Assembly (NCBI GenBank): GCA_947176355.1
Contig: CAMWQY010000005.1
Coordinates: 1 to 21,891, forward strand
Length of the DNA stretch: 21,891 nt
Reading direction: 5' to 3'
From: an uncultured Porphyromonadaceae bacterium
GTDB taxonomy: Bacteria > Bacteroidota > Bacteroidia > Bacteroidales > Muribaculaceae
In this document: one piece after another, positions 12,884-20,835 of the stretch
How positions within the stretch are numbered: position 1 is the first letter of the stretch
Layout of the letters: each line of letters begins with the position of its first letter
Made by a program: the position numbers and the translations under genes
The notes under the pieces: generated by a model
The model's input: only the letters and a program-made list of their open reading frames with translations
What the model was told of the DNA's origin: nothing
Database searches by the model: none

Positions 12884-14964
12884 AAATCAAAGACCTCATT
12901 GCAAATGCCACCATGCTGAAGATTGCAGTAGCGCTGACGTCTTCAGTAATTGTGCTTCTTCTGCTTATGAAGAGTGATCATCAAAATTTTAGCTATGAGC
13001 TAAACCAACCATGGCGTTATCCTCTTCTTACGGCTGAATTTGATACCCCTATCATGCGCGACTCTATTTCCGCACAGCTAATGCGCGACAGCATTGACAA
13101 GGCATTTGTGCCTTTCGTAGTCCGTGACTATAGGGCGGCAGCTCGTAATGTGGACAGGTTTTCTAAGATTGTAAGCAACTATGTAAGCCCTGCTGATGCG
13201 GCTTTTCTCTCAAAAAAACTTTCAGAAGTATATGGTAGGGGAGTGGTCAGTGCCGAGCTTTATGACCGCATACATTCTTTCTCGCATTCCCAACTCAGAA
13301 TGAGCGACGAGTCGGAGGATATGAATGCTGTAAAGGTCATTGACGCATCCGGAATGATGTCGCCGAATATGGCGTACAAGGCAGTCGATTCTGCATATAT
13401 GGCTGCGAAATCAACTGCTACCCATGAAGCCAGACTTAGTGCCGACGTGGCGAAAGCTCTCAATGCGAGCCTTTCTCCCAATATTGTGAGCGATTCTATT
13501 TCGGATTCCCGTTTTCGTGATCAGGAATACCTTAACGTCAATTCTGCACTTGGAGTGATCAAGAAAGGGCAAAGGATAGTAGACCGCGGAGACATAATCG
13601 ATGCCCAGATATTCACAAATCTCAACAACTACATCGATATGCTCGACAAGACGGAGTCCAAGACCCTGTCAAAGAAATTTTTCACTACGGCTCAAGCTAT
13701 CTATATTGCAATCCTCTTTACTCTGCTCTATCTCTTCCTGGCTCTTTATCGGAAAGATGTGTTTGAAGATTTCAAGACTGTCACTTTCATTGTCACTCTT
13801 ATCACACTTTTTGTGGTCATTGCAATCGAGACTTCCGAAGTATTCAACGGAGGCCTTTACTTGATTCCTTTTGCTGCCGTACCGATTATAATTACGGTTT
13901 TCACCGATGCCCGCACCGCTATTTTCTCTCTTCTAATTTGTATACTGATGACGGCGCTTGCGGCTCCGTTCCAATTCCAATTTGTCGTCATTCAGTTTGT
14001 GGTAGGTATTTGTGCCACTCTAAGCATTCATCATCTTGCGCGCCGAAGCCAGCTCTTGCGCACTGCCCTTATCACATTTGTGATGTACAACGTCTGCTAT
14101 GCGATGATGCTGACTCTTTCCGAGGGTACGATAACATCCTTTTCTTTACGTATGGTAGGGGTATTCGGCATCAACTGTGTGCTCCTTTCTTTCGCATATC
14201 TGCTGATTCTCGTCGTTGAAAAGGTATTTGGTTTCACTTCGATGGTGACACTCGTCGAACTTAGCGACATCAACAATCCGATTTTGAGAAATCTTGCGGA
14301 GGTAGCGCCGGGCACATTCCAACACTCAATGCAAGTCTCAACCCTTGCAGCTGAGGCTGCTCGTGCCATTGGAGCCAACACTACACTTGTGCGTACCGGT
14401 GCTCTTTATCATGATATAGGGAAAAGTGATTCTCCGATTTTCTTTACAGAAAATCAGCATGGTGTAAATCCACATGCCGGTCTCGACCCTGAGACAAGCG
14501 CCCGCAAGATAATCAGCCATGTCACCCAAGGGCTTTCGATTGCTTCACGTGAGAAACTCCCTCAGGTGATAAAAGACTTTATAGCGGAGCATCATGGCAA
14601 GGGGGTGGCAAAATACTTCTACAATACAGCCGTCAACCAGAGTGCCGATGGAATTGTAGACAAAGACGCCTTCCAATATCCGGGACCCAACCCTCAAAGC
14701 AAGGAGACTACTATCCTGATGATGGCTGATGCAATCGAGGCGGCTTCCCGGTCTCTGAAGGATTACAGTCCTCAGTCGATTAATGCCCTGGTCGATAAGA
14801 TAATTGATTCCCAGATGGCTGATGGCCTTTATAACGAATCGCCCATTAATTTCAGGGATATAAATATTATTAAAGATACATTTAAGAAAAGGTTGGCCAC
14901 TATTTATCATTCAAGGATTGAGTATCCGGAGATACAGAAAAGGGACAACACTCACAAACAATAA
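12880..14964 (+). CDS. pgpH: 7TM-HD family c-di-AMP phosphodiesterase (PgpH-like)
   Basis: This 694-aa membrane protein has the PgpH/YqfF layout. A first transmembrane helix (about 15-30) is followed by an extracytoplasmic 7TMR-HDED domain (about 40-260). A multi-helix 7TM block follows (about 268-450), then a cytoplasmic HD domain (about 478-640). The metal-binding residues are visible: H482, H511-D512 (ALYHDIGK), H547, H571-H572 and D617 (MMADAIEAASRSL). Their spacing matches, as I recall it, that of Listeria PgpH, whose HD domain cleaves c-di-AMP to pApA. The start codon overlaps the stop of the RSH gene (ATGA), so translation is probably coupled. In Firmicutes ppGpp inhibits this enzyme class. 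That makes the pairing meaningful, though inhibition here is not shown. The substrate assignment rests on family membership. Confidence 0.88.
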   Translation: MKIKDLIANATMLKIAVALTSSVIVLLLLMKSDHQNFSYELNQPWRYPLLTAEFDTPIMRDSISAQLMRDSIDKAFVPFVVRDYRAAARNVDRFSKIVSNYVSPADAAFLSKKLSEVYGRGVVSAELYDRIHSFSHSQLRMSDESEDMNAVKVIDASGMMSPNMAYKAVDSAYMAAKSTATHEARLSADVAKALNASLSPNIVSDSISDSRFRDQEYLNVNSALGVIKKGQRIVDRGDIIDAQIFTNLNNYIDMLDKTESKTLSKKFFTTAQAIYIAILFTLLYLFLALYRKDVFEDFKTVTFIVTLITLFVVIAIETSEVFNGGLYLIPFAAVPIIITVFTDARTAIFSLLICILMTALAAPFQFQFVVIQFVVGICATLSIHHLARRSQLLRTALITFVMYNVCYAMMLTLSEGTITSFSLRMVGVFGINCVLLSFAYLLILVVEKVFGFTSMVTLVELSDINNPILRNLAEVAPGTFQHSMQVSTLAAEAARAIGANTTLVRTGALYHDIGKSDSPIFFTENQHGVNPHAGLDPETSARKIISHVTQGLSIASREKLPQVIKDFIAEHHGKGVAKYFYNTAVNQSADGIVDKDAFQYPGPNPQSKETTILMMADAIEAASRSLKDYSPQSINALVDKIIDSQMADGLYNESPINFRDINIIKDTFKKRLATIYHSRIEYPEIQKRDNTHKQ

Positions 14965-15022
14965 ATCTCAATTAAATCTCGTTAATATTAATAGGGATTT
15001 TCTTGCTATCCCCTCTAAAGAT

Positions 15023-16207
15023 ATGACAGATTTGAAGTATAGACTAAATAAATGTAAGATTTTTCAGCAGGTTCCCTCCAAATGGAGTGCCTGTCGTGCC
15101 GTCTTGTGGTCGTTGATCATGGTGCTTATGATTTCGGTGGCGTTCCCTACTGAAGCAGATGCTGCAAAAAAGAGAAGATCAAAAGCTAAAACGACTGCGA
15201 CCACGAAAAAAAAGTCTACCTCCGCCTCCGGTAAGTCTACTTCAAAAAAGAAAACCGCTAAGAGTAGGAAGCGGACTTCTACCCGCCGTCGGTCTTCTTC
15301 TTCTTCGCGTGGAGCAAATTGGGCACTCACGGCTGCAGATGTCAATCCTGAGTCTACAAGCCCGGAAGTGAAAACGAAAAAAAAGACATCCAAACGTCAG
15401 GTCACTGTAGAACGTCCGGACTTGGAAGCAATCCGTGTTGCCACACTCGATCCCTCAAATCCGATGTATTTCCCAAAGTTGATGAAGAAATTCAATCGGA
15501 ATGATACTACCATGAATGCCGAAGAGTTTCGTCATCTTTATCTCGGATATATGTTTCAGGAGGACTATGACCCATATCGTGAATCCCCTTATTCGAGTGT
15601 GACTGATGCTTATCGCAATAAGACCTCTCACACTAAGGAGGAAATAGATACAATCCGAAAATATGCAGAGTTGACTCTACTCGACAATCCATTCGACCTG
15701 CGGCAGATGTCGTTTCTCGTCCATGTGCTGAAGGAGCGTCGGAAAGATATGAGCGCTAAGATTTGGGAATATCGATTGGAGCATCTCTTAGGTGCTATCA
15801 AAAGTACGGGGACGGGGGAGAGCCAGGAAAACGCTTGGTTTGTCATATATCCTGCCCATGAATATGATATGGTGCAGCTCATGGGGTATCATGCCGTAGA
15901 CGCAGATTTTATAGAGCCCGGTTTCGACTATCTAATGGTGGAGCCGGAAGAAGAGACTGCTCGTCGTCTCCGCGACAAGGTCCAGAAAGGATTCTACTTC
16001 GATGTGCGGCAGATACATCAGCAATACGAACTCAAGCATCCGGAAGACTCTGATGAGGAGGAAGAAGATGCTGTATCGGAAGAGGAAGAGGTAGAAGAAG
16101 AGCCTGATGACATGCCGGCTGAGGAAGATCCCGATGATGTCCCGGCAGAGGAAGATCCGGATGATATCCCCGCTGAGGAAGTCGTAGAAGAAATTCCTGC
16201 TGATTAA
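15023..16207 (+). CDS. DUF4919 family exported protein with basic and acidic tails
   Basis: I choose the ATG at 15023 because the upstream in-frame start is a TTG inside the previous gene. The protein has 394 aa. A hydrophobic export segment spans about 25-42 (LWSLIMVLMISVAF), with AxA-like cleavage near 48. A Lys/Arg/Ser/Thr-rich stretch follows (49-95). The region 130-338 resembles the Bacteroidota family DUF4919, with LDPSNPMYFPKLMKKFNRND, LYLGYMFQEDYDPYRES and ending KGFYFDVRQI. The C-terminus (341-394) is extremely acidic and contains a 9-residue repeat of the form EEDPDD(V/I)PA. The molecular function of DUF4919 is unknown to me. The strongly basic N-terminal and acidic C-terminal tails look like additions to the core domain. 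Confidence 0.78.
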   Translation: MTDLKYRLNKCKIFQQVPSKWSACRAVLWSLIMVLMISVAFPTEADAAKKRRSKAKTTATTKKKSTSASGKSTSKKKTAKSRKRTSTRRRSSSSSRGANWALTAADVNPESTSPEVKTKKKTSKRQVTVERPDLEAIRVATLDPSNPMYFPKLMKKFNRNDTTMNAEEFRHLYLGYMFQEDYDPYRESPYSSVTDAYRNKTSHTKEEIDTIRKYAELTLLDNPFDLRQMSFLVHVLKERRKDMSAKIWEYRLEHLLGAIKSTGTGESQENAWFVIYPAHEYDMVQLMGYHAVDADFIEPGFDYLMVEPEEETARRLRDKVQKGFYFDVRQIHQQYELKHPEDSDEEEEDAVSEEEEVEEEPDDMPAEEDPDDVPAEEDPDDIPAEEVVEEIPAD

Positions 16208-16284
16208 CACGGCAATTAAAACATGGGCTTCTTATAAATCTTATAATGCCCTATATGCGTTATAATATTAGAAATAACAAATAA

Positions 16285-16312
16285 GCATTGTGCATTAAGC
16301 ATTATGCATTAT
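16285..16312 (+). repeat. AT-rich 7-bp tandem repeat before slyD
   Basis: Four consecutive heptamers, GCATTGT, GCATTAA, GCATTAT and GCATTAT, end 13 bases before the slyD start codon. The same GCATTAT/ATGCATTA words recur near 21575-21610. Confidence 0.78.
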
Positions 16313-16325
16313 AATAGAAATTGAT

Positions 16326-16925
16326 ATGGAAAATAAAGAAATAATCGACGATGGCAAATTCGTTGCCTTCGCATATACTGTCAAAGACGCTGATTCAGGC
16401 GAAATATTATTTGAAGCTAAACCGTCTGCTCCCGATGTGATGGTTTATGGCGTAAGTAATGAAGTTATCCCGGGTCTGCTCGCGACGATAAAAGGACTCG
16501 GCAAGGGGGATCGCTTTTCTGTGACCCTTCCTCCGGAGGTGGCATTTGGACCCCGCAACGAGGAGTGGATTCAGCAAGTGCCCGTGGAAGCATTTATGCG
16601 TGATGGTAAGATGGCTGTTGACGTCAAGGAAGGAATAGTACTTGACATGATGACCAATACTGGCGAAATCGTAAGCGGCAGGGTAGTGAAAGTCACTCCT
16701 GAGATAGTAGAAATGGATTTTAACCATCCCTTCGCAGGAAAAACTGTTGATTTTGATGGCGAGATCATTGAGGTGCGCGATGCTACTGAGGAAGAACTTC
16801 ATCCAAAACATTCATGTGGATGCGGATGCTCTCATCATGGCGATTGCGGCGACGGTTGCGGTTGCGAAGGCAAAGATGGTGATAATGGAGCCTGCGGGTG
16901 TGGCGAAGGGTGTAACTGTCATTGA
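16326..16925 (+). CDS. slyD: FKBP-type peptidyl-prolyl isomerase SlyD with Cys-rich metal-binding tail
   Basis: The 199-aa protein follows the SlyD plan. An FKBP half covers residues 1-70 (VAFAYTVKDADSGEILFE, VIPGLLATIKGLGKGDRFSV, LPPEVAFGPRNEEW). The insert-in-flap chaperone domain is about 72-122. The second FKBP part (to ~155) contains MDFNHPFAGKTVDFDGEIIEV. The last ~40 residues are a tail with ten Cys and four His (CGCGCSHH ... CGCGEGCNCH), expected to bind nickel, zinc or copper as in E. coli SlyD. It should act in the cytoplasm as a proline isomerase, folding helper and metal carrier. The stop codon overlaps the start of the next gene by one base (TGATG). This suggests coupled translation with the sigma-54 activator, although the two functions have no obvious link. 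Confidence 0.93.
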   Translation: MENKEIIDDGKFVAFAYTVKDADSGEILFEAKPSAPDVMVYGVSNEVIPGLLATIKGLGKGDRFSVTLPPEVAFGPRNEEWIQQVPVEAFMRDGKMAVDVKEGIVLDMMTNTGEIVSGRVVKVTPEIVEMDFNHPFAGKTVDFDGEIIEVRDATEEELHPKHSCGCGCSHHGDCGDGCGCEGKDGDNGACGCGEGCNCH

Positions 16926-18091
16926 TGATTCAAATGCCCGTTAAGACTGAAATTTCCGAAGAGATTCTCCGGGTCAAGCAGAGACTTTCGATTATCGGCG
17001 ATTCTCCTGCTCTTATTGAGGCTATCAAAAGAGCGGTGACAGTCGCCCCTATTGATTTGTCTGTGCTTGTGACCGGACCATCCGGTTCCGGTAAGGAATT
17101 CTTTCCCAAGATTATTCATCAGTTTGGCGCAAGGAAACACAAAAAGTATATTGCCGTCAACTGTGGCGCCATTCCTGAAGGTACAATCGACAGTGAGCTG
17201 TTCGGCCATGAGAAAGGGTCGTTCACCGGTGCTGTTTCATCGCGAAAAGGATATTTCGAGGAGGCTGACGGGGGAACTATATTCCTTGATGAAGTTGCCG
17301 AACTTCCACTGACAACCCAAGCGCGTCTTCTGCGTGTGCTTGAGACCGGCGAATTCCTGAAAGTTGGTAGCAGTGTAGTTCAGACCACCGATATTAGGGT
17401 GGTGGCTGCAACAAATGTCGACCTCTTAAAGGCAGTTGCGGAGGGCAGATTTAGAGAAGACCTTTACTATCGTCTCTCGACAGTTGTCATCAATGTCCCT
17501 CCTCTAAATGAAAGAGGGGAAGACATTGTATTGCTCGCACGTAAGTTCGCGGCGGATTTTGCCGAGAAATATATGACCAAGCCTATCTCCTTCAGCGATG
17601 AGGCAAAACGCGCCTTAATGCTTTATAATTGGCCCGGAAATGTCCGTCAGCTTAAGAATGTCATTGATCAGCTTGCTCTCTTTGAAGCCGGCGAGGAAAT
17701 CTCTCGCCGTCAGTTGCTGGAATCTCTTCCCATTAATCGCGATTCGATGTCGACGCCCATGATCGCTCCTTCAGATGATTCTTCTGAATTGGAAAGAAAG
17801 ATGATATTCCAGATGCTTTTCTCGATGCGAGACGAAATTGAGAATCTGAAAAAAGTGATCAATGATAAGTCCGGAGAGGTTTCCTCATCTTCGTATACGG
17901 ATGTACGCGCACTTATGGCTCCTGAGCATGTCTCTGACCAATTTGCCAATAATCCACTTGATCTCTCGGAGAAGAAGGTGATTGAAGATACCCTTGCCCG
18001 ACATAATGGCAATAAGAAGCAGGCGGCGGAAGAACTTCAGATATCACTTAGGACACTTTATCGAAAAATGCAAGATCTTGGGATTTCTTGA
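16925..18091 (+). CDS. Sigma-54-dependent Fis-family activator lacking a sensory domain
   Basis: The 388-aa protein is an AAA+ enhancer-binding activator. Walker A is GPSGSGKE (51-58). The sigma-54 contact loop is GSFTGA (98-103), a Ser variant of GAFTGA. Walker B is TIFLDEV (118-124). REDLYYRL (177-184) carries the arginine-finger region and WPGNVRQLKN (236-245) is sensor II. The C-terminal Fis helix-turn-helix covers about 347-388 (HNGNKKQAAEELQIS, LRTLYRKM). There is no receiver, GAF or PAS domain in front; the AAA+ core begins about 20 residues after the start, so control must come from elsewhere. I use the ATG at 16925, coupled to the slyD stop; ATG 16934 is possible. Targets are unknown. 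Its place before lptE hints at envelope control. Confidence 0.9.
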   Translation: MIQMPVKTEISEEILRVKQRLSIIGDSPALIEAIKRAVTVAPIDLSVLVTGPSGSGKEFFPKIIHQFGARKHKKYIAVNCGAIPEGTIDSELFGHEKGSFTGAVSSRKGYFEEADGGTIFLDEVAELPLTTQARLLRVLETGEFLKVGSSVVQTTDIRVVAATNVDLLKAVAEGRFREDLYYRLSTVVINVPPLNERGEDIVLLARKFAADFAEKYMTKPISFSDEAKRALMLYNWPGNVRQLKNVIDQLALFEAGEEISRRQLLESLPINRDSMSTPMIAPSDDSSELERKMIFQMLFSMRDEIENLKKVINDKSGEVSSSSYTDVRALMAPEHVSDQFANNPLDLSEKKVIEDTLARHNGNKKQAAEELQISLRTLYRKMQDLGIS

Positions 18092-18105
18092 TCACATTAT
18101 TCTAC

Positions 18106-18621
18106 ATGAGACGTATTCTTTCACATATTTCAATTGCTCTGTCGATGCTTATCCTGCTGGCAGGATGCACTATAAGCTATAAGTTTAACGGTTCGGCTCT
18201 TAACTACGACATATATAAGACCATACATGTCTCAGAGTTCCCGATACGCGCTGCTTTAGTCTACGCTCCACTGCAACAAACATTTGAGAATAAACTTCTT
18301 AATACGATTACGAGGCAGACACGCCTGCAAGAGGTAAGCGGCACTTCCGATCTTGAGATGAGTGGTGAAATCACCGGATATTCCCTCTCTCCTCAAGCGG
18401 TAGGCACTGATGCATACGCTACTGAGACCAGACTTACCATCACTGTTAAAGTAAAGTATACTGACCATATAAATTCTGCCAATGATGTAGACCAGACTTT
18501 TTCTGCATATCGTCAGTTTGATAGTTCGCTTATGCTCAATGATGTCCAAGATGGTCTATGTGAAGAAATTTGCGATGAACTGGTAGAACTCATTTTCAAT
18601 GCTACTCTCGGCAACTGGTAA
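18106..18621 (+). CDS. lptE: LptE family lipoprotein, LPS assembly
   Basis: This is a 171-aa lipoprotein. The first 21 residues form a lipoprotein signal with lipobox LLAGC, so C21 should be lipidated. The mature part (ISYKFNGSAL, then a domain with EMSGEITGYSLSPQAV and ETRLTITVKVKYTD) fits the Bacteroidota LptE family. LptE is the outer-membrane plug and partner of LptD, which inserts lipopolysaccharide. I choose ATG 18106 because an upstream in-frame TTG (18088) would overlap the activator gene and add residues before the basic n-region. It follows the activator stop by 14 bases and precedes the TPR-like gene by 13, consistent with one operon. The assignment rests on lipobox, size, sequence feel and context. 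Confidence 0.82.
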   Translation: MRRILSHISIALSMLILLAGCTISYKFNGSALNYDIYKTIHVSEFPIRAALVYAPLQQTFENKLLNTITRQTRLQEVSGTSDLEMSGEITGYSLSPQAVGTDAYATETRLTITVKVKYTDHINSANDVDQTFSAYRQFDSSLMLNDVQDGLCEEICDELVELIFNATLGNW

Positions 18622-18634
18622 AAAAATATAGATT

Positions 18635-19309
18635 ATGACGGACAACATTGTGCTGAAGACGAAATCCGATGAAAATAAATCCGGAGGAGACAATAAGTCA
18701 GGAATTTTCCCTTATTATATCATTCCTGACATTGAGGCACTTGCTTATGAGCGAGATCCTGAACTTTTGCGTCGGCATCGCCGTAGGATTGCCGCTAATG
18801 TAGGGGACCCGGATGCTCTTAAGTCTATTTTGGGTGAAGCCTCCGAAGACTTCCGGGATTTCTACGGCACTTCTTCACGCCCTATTCTTTCCACTGCCGA
18901 TACCATTGATTCTTTCCTTGAGAAATTCGGATCAAAAATGGAAATAATGGAAGAGGCGGAAGAGAATATACCCGTCGCCCCTCGTGCCATTGACTATGCC
19001 TCTATTCTTGAAAAGGAAGAAGCCGAATCAGGCACTCCGTCTCTTCTCCCCGCAGACGACACTCTTGGTGCAATTGATGCTTTTCTCAGTCAACAGCCGG
19101 CTCCGAGAATTAAACCCAAAAAGAGTCCAAAAGAAGAAGAAAAACCATCACTGACGGAGAGTTTTGCCAAAATTATGATAAAAAATGGCAATTATAAGCG
19201 TGCTTTGGAAATTATTACCCAAATAAGTTTGAATAATCCAGAAAAAAGTATTTACTTTGCAGACCAAATACGATTCCTTAAGAAAGTAATTTCTCTGGAG
19301 TCGTTATAA
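18635..19309 (+). CDS. Conserved protein with C-terminal TPR-like segment
   Basis: This is a 224-aa soluble protein without a signal peptide or membrane segment. The N-terminal half is charged and has the segment PELLRRHRRRIAANVGDPD. The middle (about 100-165) is acidic and probably disordered. Residues ~166-220 (SLTESFAKIMIKNGNYKRAL ... SLNNPEKSIYFADQIRFLKKVI) form a single TPR-like helical hairpin that I associate with hypothetical proteins between lptE and secG in Bacteroidales. It may be a cytoplasmic adaptor for the envelope or secretion functions encoded next to it. No function is known to me, and the call is based on the repeat motif and gene order. Confidence 0.75.
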   Translation: MTDNIVLKTKSDENKSGGDNKSGIFPYYIIPDIEALAYERDPELLRRHRRRIAANVGDPDALKSILGEASEDFRDFYGTSSRPILSTADTIDSFLEKFGSKMEIMEEAEENIPVAPRAIDYASILEKEEAESGTPSLLPADDTLGAIDAFLSQQPAPRIKPKKSPKEEEKPSLTESFAKIMIKNGNYKRALEIITQISLNNPEKSIYFADQIRFLKKVISLESL

Positions 19310-19375
19310 ACGTGTATTTATAAATCAATGCGGAGGGTCTAATAGGGCTCCAAGCAATTAAACAAACACTATAAT

Positions 19376-19744
19376 ATGTACATTTTTCTCAGCATTCTTA
19401 TCGTGATCGCTGCGCTCCTTCTCATCGGCGCTGTTCTCATTCAGAAGTCTAAAGGAGGTGGTCTCGCCTCTGATTATAGCCAGGGCAACCAATATATGGG
19501 CTATCGCAAGACTACTGACTTTATTGAAAAGGCTACTTGGAGCCTCGCGATCTTCATTTGCGTGATCAGCATCTGTGCTTCATTCGCAATCAAGACTCCG
19601 GTCACTCGTTCAGGTATGGCTCCTGCTCCTGCTGCCACTACAGCTCCTGCTCCTGCTCCGACTACAGCTCCTGCTGCTACCCCGGCTCCTGCAGCTGCTG
19701 AAACTCCTGCCGCTCCCGCTGCAGAGGCTTCCGCGCAGCAATAA
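19376..19744 (+). CDS. secG: Preprotein translocase subunit SecG
   Basis: The 122-aa protein has two transmembrane helices (about 2-22 and 54-73). They are joined by the SecG loop with IQKSKGGGLASDYSQGNQYM and KTTDFIEKATW. SecG is the small accessory subunit of the SecYEG channel in the inner membrane. A low-complexity Ala/Pro/Thr tail (about 81-122) extends beyond the core. Tails of this kind are seen in Bacteroidales SecG, but this one is long. A 66-base gap separates it from the TPR-like gene, and a strong terminator follows, so secG closes the operon. Confidence 0.93.
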   Translation: MYIFLSILIVIAALLLIGAVLIQKSKGGGLASDYSQGNQYMGYRKTTDFIEKATWSLAIFICVISICASFAIKTPVTRSGMAPAPAATTAPAPAPTTAPAATPAPAAAETPAAPAAEASAQQ

Positions 19745-19792
19745 GACACTCTCGAAGATTAAGGTCTTGTTTTAAAGAAATAAATGGACCTG

Positions 19793-19829
19793 AAAAAGGC
19801 TGGAATCACCATGGATTCCAGCCTTTTTT
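19793..19829. terminator. Bidirectional Rho-independent terminator between secG and ribF
   Basis: A perfect 15-bp stem (19793-19807 with 19814-19828, AAAAAGGCTGGAATC and its complement) has the 6-base loop ACCATG. It gives a T-run on the plus strand after secG. On the minus strand the A-run at 19793-19797 supplies the U-run for transcripts coming from ribF. The two operons converge here. Confidence 0.93.
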
Positions 19830-19866
19830 GTAAGATTATGCCTTACAATAATCGATTATAAGATAC

Positions 19867-20787
19867 TTAAGGCTTATTTTGAATTGTGGCTTGAGCATTG
19901 TGTATCTTTGCTAAAGTCGCTTTTCTGTCCTTTTCAAGCTGACTCTTCAGCTCCTCGACCGATTCAAATTTCTTCTCATCACGCAGTCTTCCCACAAATT
20001 CCAACCTTATTCTTTTGCCATACATTTCCCCCTGCACCGCGCCGATGATATGTGCCTCTACGGTCAGTTGATTAGATTCCTTTTCCGTACCCTTAAACGT
20101 TGGTCGAAACCCGATGTTTACCATAGCAGGCACTCCTTTATCCGAGTCATCTACGTATGCCAATGTAGCATATACTCCCGTTGCAGGAAGCGCCGTTGAT
20201 GGTCCTATCTGAAGATTGGCTGTGGGAAACCCTATCTCACTCCCGACATGGAATCCCGGCAACACCTTACCTTCTATTTCCGGTAAGTGACCTAATAATT
20301 GTATCGCTTTATCAATTTCCCCGGCTTTGACTGCTTTCCTGACAGCACTGCTGCTCACACCCTCTTCCTCTGCTGCCGAGATGACTTCAATTCCAATGGC
20401 ATCTCCCATAGCCTTATAGTCGGCTATGCTCATATCTAAGCCATCACTTCCGAAAGTATTGTCATAGCCTGCCACGAGTAAGTCGACGTCATATTTGCGA
20501 TGGATATAGTCAAGCCATTCAAATGCACGCATACTACGTAGTTGTTCTGTAAAAGGAAGCACAAGAGGTTGCACTCCTTGTCGCCTTATATTCTCAGCTT
20601 TGCGCTCCGGGCTCATGAGATTCCCCGGAGCTCGCTCCGGAGCGACCAGTTCCAAAGGATGGCGGTCGAACGTGATTGCCACCGGTTGCAGTCCTCTTTT
20701 TGCAGCCTCCTTCTTCAAAGTGTCAAGCACAAGTCTATGTCCCCTATGCACTCCATCAAAAGTCCCTATAGTCACCGCCTTTCTCAT
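19867..20787 (-). CDS. ribF: Bifunctional riboflavin kinase / FAD synthetase
   Basis: The enzyme phosphorylates riboflavin to FMN and adenylylates FMN to FAD in the cytoplasm. From ATG 20787 the product is 306 aa, the usual size. The N-terminal nucleotidyltransferase (1-~165) has GTFDGVHRGH (8-17), FDRHPLEL (40-47) and SSSAVR (145-150). The C-terminal flavokinase (~170-290) has GFPTANL (186-192), GVYA, NIGFRPTF (224-231) and VEAH. The family often starts with ~15 residues before the first strand; here GTFDG comes almost at once. In-frame starts at 20796 (ATG) and 20814 (GTG) are possible, and I prefer 20787 for its AAA-ATG context. It follows the HAD phosphatase gene on the same strand, 48 bases away, and ends at the shared terminator. 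Confidence 0.93.
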   Translation of the reverse strand: MRKAVTIGTFDGVHRGHRLVLDTLKKEAAKRGLQPVAITFDRHPLELVAPERAPGNLMSPERKAENIRRQGVQPLVLPFTEQLRSMRAFEWLDYIHRKYDVDLLVAGYDNTFGSDGLDMSIADYKAMGDAIGIEVISAAEEEGVSSSAVRKAVKAGEIDKAIQLLGHLPEIEGKVLPGFHVGSEIGFPTANLQIGPSTALPATGVYATLAYVDDSDKGVPAMVNIGFRPTFKGTEKESNQLTVEAHIIGAVQGEMYGKRIRLEFVGRLRDEKKFESVEELKSQLEKDRKATLAKIHNAQATIQNKP

Positions 20788-20835
20788 TTTAAGCATCCGA
20801 GAATATATTAACACTTATTGTTTAATGTTCCACAC

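Noticed and set aside
14918..15022. TTG start extending the DUF4919 protein back into the PgpH gene
   Set aside because: It overlaps the end of the upstream gene, uses a rare start, and adds a non-conserved segment before a good ATG at 15023.
15064..15393. 109-codon minus-strand open frame opposite the Lys/Arg-rich part of the DUF4919 gene
   Set aside because: The frame is open only because the sense strand is rich in AAG/AAA and TCT codons. The peptide is low-complexity Phe/Val/Glu without domain features.
16208..16325. Sigma-54 promoter (TGGC-N8-TTGC) in front of slyD for self-control by the activator
   Set aside because: I scanned the gap by eye and found no TGGC/TTGC pair with the right spacing. 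The gap is filled by the 7-bp repeats.
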